From Hyaloraphidium curvatum (lineage: Eukaryota > Monoblepharomycota > Hyaloraphidiomycetes > Hyaloraphidiales > Hyaloraphidiaceae): a stretch of 22,500 nucleotides of DNA. The stretch covers positions 85,001-107,500 of the forward strand of contig JAIVFI010000001.1 in the NCBI GenBank assembly GCA_025558095.1, read 5' to 3'. This document shows, piece by piece, positions 1-8,147 of this stretch (the first letter of the stretch is position 1; each line of letters begins with the position of its first letter). Both the position numbers and the translations under genes were made by a program. The notes below the pieces were generated by a model that was not told where the DNA came from, did no database searches, and saw nothing but the letters and a program-made list of their open reading frames with translations.

Positions 1-2852
1 TGGATCAGCGGATCTGGCACCTCGTCCTCCCGAACTCTCGGGCAAGGTTGGGGGCGCGTCGGACAGGTCGAGTTGGCCTCTTTGCGGCCGAGGGGCACTT
101 TTGAGCGGCTCTGGCCCCGCTTCTTGCCCGGGAAGGACCGAGCGCTGCGGCGAGGACTGCGATCTGGTGTTCAACTTTATCCCGGGCGGACAGAGAGAAC
201 ATCCAACCCCGCACTCGCGACCTCGATCCACGTTCTCGCGCTCGTAACCGCTCCCTGCCGTGTTGCGCTTCCTCTGCCTCGCTGGGTGGGCGGAACTCGG
301 GCGGATGAGGTTGCGTTCAGATGTCGATTCGATCGCTCACACTCACCTGGAGTACCGCAGGGCGACGGTCGTCGGATCTGTTTGCGGATTCGGCTTTGGA
401 CGGCTCGCGGGCTCGCTAAGGGCAGTCTTCATGCCGCTGGAACCGATCACCGCCGCGGATCGCGCGAGCTTCGCCGTGCCTTCGCCTGTGCCGGGGTTGG
501 TCGCTCGCCTCACAGTTGTTGCCGCGCCCCGACTGCGGCCTCGGCGGGGTGCGGCTCGGCGTCCTGCTGATTTGGACGCCCTTTCTTCGTCACGTGCCGG
601 TCTTTGTTTTGGGCAGGGCAACGGGGAACCGGGCTTCGGCGCCAGGGACGGCACCAAGGACAATCTGCCTTTGGGCGCCGGCTGCCAGCGCTCCAGCACG
701 CGGGTCCGGGATGTAGCGCGGTGTGCAGGGCTGGACGGTGGCACATGTCCTGTGGAGATGCGGGAACGAGGATTTGGGACGGTCGTGGACCTTCGATTGG
801 GGTGGGCGCTGAGTGGTGCGGCCCCTGGCGCGCTTAGGCGACACCCAGCTGCAAGGGCCCAACTGTCGCGCACCGCAGCTGGCCTCGGCCGTCAACAGCC
901 CGAGCTCAATCACGGCGTCGAGTTCGGAAAGATCGCGAATCGAACGAAGCTTCAGCGGCGCTCATGGCTCCAGCTATTCGGGCAGCAGCAGGCGCTAGAC
1001 CCGAAAGATTAATGAGCTGGTTAGGCTTGCAGATCAGGCACAGATTTCACCCACGAAAACAGTAACTGAAGGCACTTGATTCTAGACCGGCTGCTATGAT
1101 TTCCCTGGCTCGGCGTTGCGGTCGCCGAAGTCCCCACGGGGCATCCCCCACTGCCGGCGACCCCGGCACCGCCGACGCCGGAAACGCTCGATGCCGCCCT
1201 TCCAGGTCGCGATTGGACGGGGGCGGTCGCCGCCGCCGGGGCGGGACGCCCGGGAAACCCCTCTGGACGTGCAGGTGCCCCGAACCGGCCCGCGCCGAAA
1301 CCCTGCCGCTGCGACCCGTTCGGGGCCTTTCCGGACGTTCTACGGATGCCTTCATCGCGGACGGTGTCCAATTGCGGTCGTTGCTTCCGGTGGACCGCGG
1401 GCTCGACCCGAACAGGCGCGAAGGTGCGCCTCGCGAGTTCCCGGGCACAATCGCACTTCCCCCGTGCTGCGCAACGGGGTCGCTTTCTTTGCTTGCTCGG
1501 TGGATGGCACTGACCGGCATCGGACGAGGACTTGACCTGGGAAGGCCACTCTGGACGCCAGAGACCGTGAACTGGAACAGTGCCCTCTCGCGCAGCGTAG
1601 TACCCCCAGGGCCGTCCAATTTCGGCTGTATCTCGCTGGACCGCCTTTTGTCTCTCGCGGACGGACCTTGTTTCGGCGCGGGAAGGCCGGGAACCTAGTG
1701 CACGCGGTCCTTGCCATGCCGGGTCCGGATTCGGGGCTGCGGGGCGTACTCCGCGCCATTGGTTCGTTTCCTCGTGTTTTGGGGACCTTCGGACGATGTC
1801 TGGCTCGGCAACGACGGCAGAAAGAGGTCGGTGTGTGGTTCTTCTGTGTGATCGCCACGTCGGGTATCGCCGACCTCTTGGTCGGCCCGTTGCAGCTCCT
1901 CGCCGGACGGGGCCGCGCGCATCCCTAGAACATTGAGCAGCGACGGTCCTCCCAAAAACACTAATCGAACGAAGAGCACTGCAACGGTGCAGATGACTTT
2001 ACTTTCATCGGGATCCAATGAAGCAGCTCGGCGATTCCCTCATTACCCTTCCTCCTTCCCGTCCTCCGACGCGTGTTTCAGGCCACCAGCGTCACAATGG
2101 CCGCCACCCACGCGTCAACATGAAACAACACCCCGCCGCCGCCCCGCTCCCCCCCGCCGCCGGGCGCAGTTCCTCGTGCACGGCGGGCTCGTCACCGGCA
2201 CGATTGTCCCCACCTTACCTCGGGCTCGCCACCGTCCTCGTCGCCGACTGGCTCCGCAAGGCCCTCGGCACCACGCTCGCCGTCGGCGGCGGCGTCGCCG
2301 TCCTCGAGGATGTTAGGAAGGTCAGGCTTCGGCTGATCCCCTGGACCTAGCGCCACGGACCTATTAGACCGAAGCCATCAGACCTTTAAACCCCAGCCAT
2401 CACTCTGCTGCGTGCGGATGGACGACCTACATCACACGGGCTGAAACGCCGGGATTGAAGATGTAGCTGCCACCGACCAGCTTTGGGGCAACATCGAATA
2501 CCGCAGGATCTACACACACTCCAGGCTTGAAGCCGTCTCGCGCTCGCGTTGGTGTTCATTTGCGGCTTCTGCAAGTCGAGTTGCCGTCCCTGTCTGCTTT
2601 TCGGCGGGCTGTGCGGACAGGGATCCTGTTCTGTTGCTTTTGATGCCCGAAGGACCCCCAGTAACGAACACGCGCAATTCGCGTCGACAACCAGCGCCTT
2701 CCCAACGGTATCGCGCTTCTGCAGCACCAAAAACCGACGTGAAACGGTCTGACAAGACGCCTGCCGAGCCGGAAGCAGGTCGGTTGCCGCGATGCGGGCG
2801 TAAGGGCCGACCTGACCCCTTTCCCGTTTCCACTCCTTCCGCGTCCCCAGAC
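1..2852. other. Long stretch without a defensible gene
   Basis: This stretch has open frames on both strands, but none shows a recognisable domain, a consistent amino-acid pattern or a splice-joined continuation. The longest, roughly 260-1012 on the plus strand and 1047-1619 on the minus strand, read as Arg/Gly/Pro-rich noise expected from GC-rich DNA. Base composition looks more even than in the coding blocks further on. Phrases such as a GGGG(A)CCTT(C)CGGACG-like word recur near 1320 and 1775, but I cannot show an ordered repeat. A weak small ORF with a hydrophobic segment lies at 2097-2350. The last part, about 2640-2852, is open in frame with the gene that follows and could be its 5' leader or an N-terminal extension. 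Confidence 0.5.
2097..2350 (+). other. Weak small ORF with a hydrophobic, glycine-rich segment
   Basis: The frame ending at 2350 encodes a stretch reading LGLATVLVADWLRKALGTTL and then AVGGGVAVLED (about 2220-2310). It is hydrophobic with a basic break, loosely like small mitochondrial or FUN14-type membrane hairpins. An ATG at 2097 could reach it if 2114-2169 were an intron, but that donor (GTCAAC) is unlike the other donors in this window. Without splicing, the same frame is open from an ATG at 2018. A second frame nearby reads FLVHGGLVTGTIVP, so a frameshifted relic is also possible. The function is not assignable. Confidence 0.2.
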
Positions 2853-5025
2853 ATGTCTGGCCTCCTCGACACGCTGTCGCGCAAGCAGACCAATAAGCCG
2901 CCGCCGCTTGCGCCGCCCAAGACGCAGCCGAACGACGGCGGGCGTTCCCGGCGGGCCGGCGAGCGCGCGGACCGCGCCGCGACGTCGCCCACGGCCAGCG
3001 CCCCCCGCGCGCCCCGCTCGCCCAAGCAGCCGCGCCGCAACCCCCCCGGCAGCCCGAAGGCGCGCCGCCGCGGCCGCGACTCGTCGTCCGACGGCGATGA
3101 CGTCACGGGCGCGCTGGCCGCCGCGCTGCACGCCCGCCGCGAGGCCAAGGAGCGCGCCGAGCGCATGCGCGGCCCGCCGAGCCCCGTGCTGGTGCAGCGC
3201 ATGATCGGCGTGGCCGCCGGCGTCAAGCCCGCCCCCGTCGACGTGTCGGCGCTGCCGGTGTACGAGCCGGACAAGCCGGCACAGGCCACGACGGCCGTCA
3301 AGCCCGAGACGCCCGACGACGGCGAAGACGAGGATGCCGTCGAGTCGCCCGCCGCCGTGGGCTACGTCGACGACGCCGAGGCCGCTCCGGCCCGCGAACC
3401 TACCCCGCCGCCGCCGGCGCCTGTCTCCCTGCTCGACGCCATTGCCTTCGCGGCCGACACGACGCTCAAGAAGCTCGAAGACGCCGCCAAGGCCGCAGCC
3501 GAGGCCGCAGCCCGCGCCGCAGCCGAGCCCCAGAAGAGCGAGAGCGCGGAAGACTTCGACTTCCTTGCTACCGACGTCGCGGCGTTCGCCGCTGCCCTGG
3601 TGTCGACCGCCGGCGCCGACGAGAGCGGACCCAGCGTGCCGCCGGCCGTCGCCGCCGTTGCCCCCGAAAAAGTGCCCTCCAACCCCGAGCCCGTCATGCC
3701 GACAACGGTCGAGCCCGACACCACCGAGCCCGAGCAGCCAGCCGAAGCTGTCGTTCCCGCCCCCGCGGTCGAGCTCAGCCAGCCCGTCGACGAGCACCTC
3801 CAACCCATCCTCGCTTTCCCCGCGGAGCTCGAAGACGCCGCCCCGGGCGCCCGCACGTCGGTCTGGATTGATCCATCGGCGATCCCCGACATGGCCGACT
3901 TCCACGCCTCCCCCGTGCTCCCGCGCAAGCAGCCCCCCGCCCCGCGCGCCCGCAGCCCCTCGGTCTCGTCGGCCGATGGCAGCGACGCCGAGAGGATGCT
4001 GGAGATGATGAACGCCGCGGGTTCCGAGCTTCTTTCGGCCGAGGTGGAAGCGCGCCGCGGGAACGGCGGTGGCAGGCGGAAGGAGCGCGAGGCGAAGAGG
4101 AAGGCCGGGAGGGCGAGGAGCAGGAGCCGCAGTCGCAGCAGGGTGAGGTTTGAAAAGGGGAATCGCGTCGTGGAGGAGCTCGAGAAGGTGGTCGGGGAGC
4201 TGGAGAGGGCGCGGGAGGAGATCAAGCGCGGGCCTACGCCAAGCGAGGAGCCCAAGGAGGCCGATCAGGCCCAGGCCGGCCAACTCGAGGGTCACCAACC
4301 CGAGGCCAAGGTCGACACGCTCGAGGGCACCACCGCGACGCCCACCCAGGCCGAAGCCGCCGAGCCGACCAGCCCCGTGGCCCCCGTGGTTGCAGACGAG
4401 CCCATCGCCAAGCCTGTCGCCCCCACACCCGAGCCCGACGACACCGTCGAGCCCCGCACCCCCGCGGACGTCGCTCCCCCCTCCCCCGTCGAAACCAGGG
4501 CGCCGCCCGTCACCCCTCCCACGCCCCCTCCGACGCCGACCCCTCTCCCCTTCCAGCGGATGGCGGTTGCGGTCCCGGCGCTCCCCACCGTGCCCGAGGA
4601 GCGCCCTGCGAGCCCGATCAAGAGCGATTCCGTGCGGCGCAAGGGTGAGCTGACCGACCTCGGCTTTCCCCCGCGATCCATGGAATTGACGTTTGCGGCC
4701 CGCGATCGCAGTGCCCCCCGTCAAGCCCAGCGCGCCCGCCGCCAAGCCCGCCTATCAGCCGGCCGCCCCGCAGCCCCCCGCGGTCCCCGCGGCGCCGGTG
4801 CAGGCCGAGGACGTCAGCAACGCGCGCTGGCTGTTCCGCAAGACGATCCAGAAGGTCGAGAGGATGGTCGCGGCAAGGCAGGCCATGCGCGGGTCGAGGG
4901 CCGCGGCCGGCGTGCAGCCGGCTGCCGAAGGCGCGGCGACGGCGGTCCAGCCGGCCGAGGGCGCCGCCGGCCAGGTCAAAAGGGGCCTGATGGGAAAGCT
5001 GAAAAAGATGGTCAACAAGGCCTGA
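2853..5025 (+). CDS. Disordered Pro/Ala/Glu-rich protein with RS-repeat and coiled coil
   Basis: I do not recognise a family. The model is two exons, 2853-4644 and 4712-5025, giving 701 residues. The 67-nt intron has a GTGAGC donor, a TTGAC branch-like site and a GATCGCAG acceptor, and it moves the frame from a nonsense tail to a clean one ending in a lysine-rich helix. The start at 2853 (MSGLLDTLSRKQ) has a purine at -3. An ATG at 2643 is in frame but opens on less coding-like sequence. Most of the protein is low-complexity Pro, Ala, Glu and Ser and should be disordered. Around residues 405-435 there is a very basic block ending in RSRSRSRSR and then RVRF, followed by a short coiled coil (VVEELEKVVGELERAREEIK). 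The C-terminal 75 residues hold two basic amphipathic segments (ARWLFRKTIQKVERMVAARQ and GLMGKLKKMVNKA). A scaffold or adaptor role is inference only. Confidence 0.7.
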
Positions 5026-5219
5026 GCAGAAGTAGCAGATGTAAGTTGGGATCGTGCACGGAGGGGGCGAGAGGGTCCGGGCGACATGAAGGAACAGAAA
5101 GAGGTGCAGAACGGCGGTAGCATTGCAACATAGTTGTATTCCATCACTATAGCCAATGGATTGGAACAGGATCAGAGGGACTCGAAAACTTCGATCGGCA
5201 AGCTCACCATCCACCAGCT

Positions 5220-6152
5220 TCACATCTGCGACCCCTCGGCCTTTTTGGCCCACGCCCCAACGTACGTGAGCGCCGCGAACCACTGCCCCTCCATCTGCAC
5301 CTCCGCCACCACCCCCACCCATTCCTTCAACTCCTCCTGGGTCATCTCCCCGGCCTGCACCGCCGCCGTCCCGCCCCGTTCCAGGAGCGAATGGAGGTAC
5401 GCGCTCCGCCCGTGCTCCGAGTAGGAGTAGGCGCGTGCGTGGGCCGAAGACTTGGCCACGCCCGGGTGGGAGGAGAGGAGAGAGAACAGGCGCCGGCCGA
5501 CGTCGCCGGCCTCGACGCGGAGGCGCCAGTTGCCGCGGTACACCTTGGGAAAGAGTTCGAGGAATCGTTGCGGGCCGTGGGAGATCAGGGTGGTGTAGTC
5601 CTGGTCGAAGATGGCCAGGGTGCCGCCGGGCTTGAGCGCGGAAAGCAGGCCGGTGATGGCGGTGGATGGATCGGCGAGGTGCTGTCGGGAGGGGAGTGAG
5701 CCGGGCCGGGGGGACAATGGAACGGGATATACCGAAAACACCGTCGCGACCATGATGAGGTCCGCGCCGACGAGGTTCGGCGACTCGCAAGTGCCCACAC
5801 GCCATTCGAGCACGGGGAGCAGTGAGCCTGAGTCTTTTTCGGCGCGGGCGAACTCGTCGGCGATTCGTAGGAGCGCGGGAGACGGATCCACGCCCACCAC
5901 CCGGGCCCCCGCGACACGGGCGACGCGGCGTGCCAGCTGTCTCGTTAGACTGCCTGAGCCACACCCGACTTCCGCAATGACGGGGGACTTGAGGCCGTCC
6001 AGTGGAGAGAGGACCGCATCGACGAACTCGTTCAAAATCCGCCTGTATTGCGGCTCGTTCCCCCGCGCCTCGAGGCCCGTCGCCATCGCGCGGATCGCGG
6101 CATCAGGCGTTGTCGTGATGATCGACCAGGGATCTGGCGGGCGGGATGGCAT
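5220..6152 (-). CDS. Class I SAM-dependent methyltransferase
   Basis: Predicted to transfer a methyl group from S-adenosylmethionine; the acceptor is unknown. The model has two exons, 6152-5733 and 5681-5220, coding 293 residues. The 51-nt in-frame intron has a GTATAT donor, a CTCAC branch-like site and a CCGACAG acceptor. Removing it turns an odd Pro-rich insert into the continuous motif VFSHLADPSTAITGLLSAL. Visible motifs are motif I (EVGCGSGS, residues 61-68), the acidic ribose-binding end of strand 2 (VGVDPSP, D89) and the post-motif LKPGG (156-160) followed by a strand with IFDQD. No signal peptide or membrane segment is seen, so it is probably cytosolic. The longer frame up to 6203 begins with TTG, and the first ATG at 6152 is the natural start. 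It resembles UbiE/Methyltransf_25-type enzymes, but I cannot name the pathway. It converges with the disordered-protein gene 195 bp away. Confidence 0.85.
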   Translation of the reverse strand: MPSRPPDPWSIITTTPDAAIRAMATGLEARGNEPQYRRILNEFVDAVLSPLDGLKSPVIAEVGCGSGSLTRQLARRVARVAGARVVGVDPSPALLRIADEFARAEKDSGSLLPVLEWRVGTCESPNLVGADLIMVATVFSVYPVPLSPRPGSLPSRQHLADPSTAITGLLSALKPGGTLAIFDQDYTTLISHGPQRFLELFPKVYRGNWRLRVEAGDVGRRLFSLLSSHPGVAKSSAHARAYSYSEHGRSAYLHSLLERGGTAAVQAGEMTQEELKEWVGVVAEVQMEGQWFAALTYVGAWAKKAEGSQM

Positions 6153-6461
6153 GTCTGCGCTGGACAGAGGCGAAAGAGTGAACTGCCGAAGTAAGTGGAG
6201 CAAACAAGCAAACGAGCTGGAGGTCGGTGTCGCACAAGATCCATAATATGCTGAAGCAGAGCTAGACGGATGTCGTGCAGGGATGCGCTATGAGGGCCTG
6301 CAATTCATCTGTGTTCCAATTGTACAATCTAGGAACCCGCCCGCTCTCGCTGCGCCTCATCAGCACTTCAGACAAAAGCAGCGCCACCTCGGGAGCCGGC
6401 GTGTTGTTGACATATCCGGCAAAGCACGGTGCACAGCGGGATTGTTGCTTTGCGGTCCCAG

Positions 6462-7197
6462 TTAATCAGCCGCGGCGGCAACGTTCGCCCGAATCGTGAA
6501 GTTGAACGTGACAACCGGGCCCCTGTCGAAAGGCCCGTTGTATTGCGGGTAGGCGGTGATCGAGAACGTGGCCTCGGCCGGTGTGCCCGCCTGCGCCGCC
6601 CGCACGGGGAAGAGCCTGCTGCCGGTGGCCGAGAGGCCCCAGAACTGCGGGGAATCAACCAGCGTGTAGGCCGAACCGTCGATGGAGAGCTGGAAGAACA
6701 ATTGGCCATTTCCAGTGTTCATGATCCTGTAGCTGAATGTCGAAGAGCCGGCAATAAGCGATCCCGACGGCGTGGAGACGTCCCCATTGGCGAGGTTCCG
6801 CTCGGGCGTGAAGAATTCAGACGGCTCGATGACCAGCAGCTGGCCGGCCACCGGCTCGTAGCGGCGATAAAGAACGTGCCCGTTATCACTTTCCTGCTGC
6901 ACGCAGGCCACGCCGCCCTCGGGAGCGCCCGGGTAGCCGAACTCGCTGCCGGAAGCGGATCAGTTCGTGAGGCCGAGGCAATGCCCGAATCCCGGCCCAC
7001 CAGTACGCCGAGGAGGGGCATTCACCGCACGAGCGGGCGAAAACGGCGACGAAGGGGTCGCGGGCGGGAACAGGGCTGCAGCAATGGAAGATCAGAGCTC
7101 GGCGGAGCGGGCGTCGGCGGCGAGCCCACCCAGCGCGCAGGACCGGGAAGGCGCAGAAGGCGAGCAGGAAAAGGAGGCAGACGGCCACCCGCGCCAT
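6462..7197 (-). CDS. Small secreted protein: signal peptide, four-Cys cluster, beta-rich body
   Basis: The function is unknown. My model has three exons: 7197-7130, 7075-7001 and 6945-6462, together 208 residues. The introns (7129-7076, 54 nt; 7000-6946, 55 nt) both have GTGGGC donors, CTGAT branch-like sites and GCAG acceptors, and they remove the stop that otherwise separates the frames. Residues 1-22 form a clear signal peptide (MARVAVCLLFLLAFCAFPVL). The mature N-terminus carries C39, C42, C48 and C62 (spacing x2, x5, x13), and the codon for C48 is split by the second intron. Residues from about 70 to 205 alternate hydrophobic and polar positions, with YRIMNTGNG and FSITAYPQYNGP, suggesting an Ig-like beta-sandwich similar in style to choice-of-anchor or ASH domains. 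Two disulfides are plausible. A single 184-nt intron (7129-6946) also keeps frame but would delete three cysteines. Confidence 0.65.
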
Positions 7198-7510
7198 TCT
7201 GCTGCCTAGAGATTGGATCGCCCGCGGCCTGGTGACGCTTTTCTTTTGGCCGGCGCGCGGAAATCGGTTGACGCGCCCCGGAGGCCGGTGGGGCTGGAGC
7301 TGGACCCATCTATTCTGCGGAATTGTCCCGCAAATGATCTCGTCGATCTATCTGCGAAAGCTAATGCCGCACTGCGGCGCGAAGGATGCTTCTGCTGGGC
7401 GAGGAATCCTAGATGCGCGGACTCATAGTCCGCTGCGGGGACGGCCTCGTGCCGGACCCGCCCAGTATGATACCCCATAGAGCCGAATGTACATCGCGGC
7501 GCGCCCTCCA
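7198..7510. other. Intergenic or unresolved 3' end of the BTB gene
   Basis: This separates the start of the secreted-protein gene from the last clear codons of the BTB gene; both lie on the minus strand. Minus-strand frames here are open, for example a frame containing TPWVHRTIGRRNGG followed by MYIRLYGVSYW just upstream of 7430. Part of it could therefore be a C-terminal exon of the BTB gene. I found no splice pair of normal length that joins them, so I leave it unassigned. Confidence 0.35.
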
Positions 7511-8012
7511 TTACGGCGGCCGATCGTGCGGTGTACCCATGGAGTGTAGTAATACAAGTCCGTGCGATCTGGGCAGCTTCCACCCAGTCCACGATCCGGA
7601 CCCGGGGAGGTCAATGTTCAGCTCGAACTCGGCCGCGGGCAGCCCGTAGAATGCTGTATCGGCTGCCAGCCCGACCCTCTCCGCCTCGAACAGGCCGGCA
7701 AGCTCTTTCCGAGTCGGGCCCGGATGCCCGCGAAGGTACGGATCGACGAAACGGCGGAAGGTCTCGCGGTCGCGATCAAAATATGTACGTCTTCGGAAGC
7801 GAGTCCTTGCCGGCGTTGATTCCCTCGGGTCCGAAGTGGTGGGGAAAGACCGAGCCGGGGGCACGAGCGACGAGCGAGCCGCGGAGGTAGCGGAAGGGCG
7901 CGGCGGGCTCCTGTACGAAGACGATCTCGACAACCTCATCCGAGCTCGCAGATCCATTCTCAAGTACACGGAAAGCAGCGCGCCTGCTCCTGGGGCCGGC
8001 ACGGCGAGACAT
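7511..8012 (-). pseudogene. T1-type BTB/POZ domain gene with a one-base frameshift
   Basis: The ATG at 8012 opens a frame with a BTB_2 (KCTD/potassium-channel tetramerisation) pattern: VVEIVFVQEP, then LRGSLVARAPGSVF and KTYIF. That frame stops at once at a TGA. In the next frame the domain continues without a gap as DRDRETFRRFVDPYLRGH, then LFEAERVGLAADTAFYGLP. The junction is a run of four T on the coding strand (7781-7778), and three T would restore the classic FDRD sequence. No GT..AG intron can explain the shift without deleting conserved residues. The gene is therefore either a young pseudogene or carries an assembly error. BTB_2 proteins form oligomers, and many act as Cullin3 adaptors. 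The second frame runs to a stop at 7511, but its last 30 residues look unlike a domain, so the true 3' end is uncertain. Confidence 0.6.
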
Positions 8013-8147
8013 GGTTGGAGTGACTTTGTTGCGGACACGGCTCAAACTGAAGGTGATGAAAGCCAGTCCACCAACTCCACAATGATCTTCTATGTCCTCT
8101 TCAAATGATCAGCTCCACCAGCAACTCAGCTTGCAATCCCCCCTAGC

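Noticed and set aside
2556-4745. A 729-codon minus-strand open frame
   Set aside because: It is antisense to the disordered-protein gene and consists of Gly/Arg/Leu low complexity created by the GC-rich third positions of the real gene.
6153-6203. N-terminal extension of the methyltransferase
   Set aside because: It begins at TTG, which is not a usual start in a eukaryotic nuclear gene; the ATG at 6152 is well placed.
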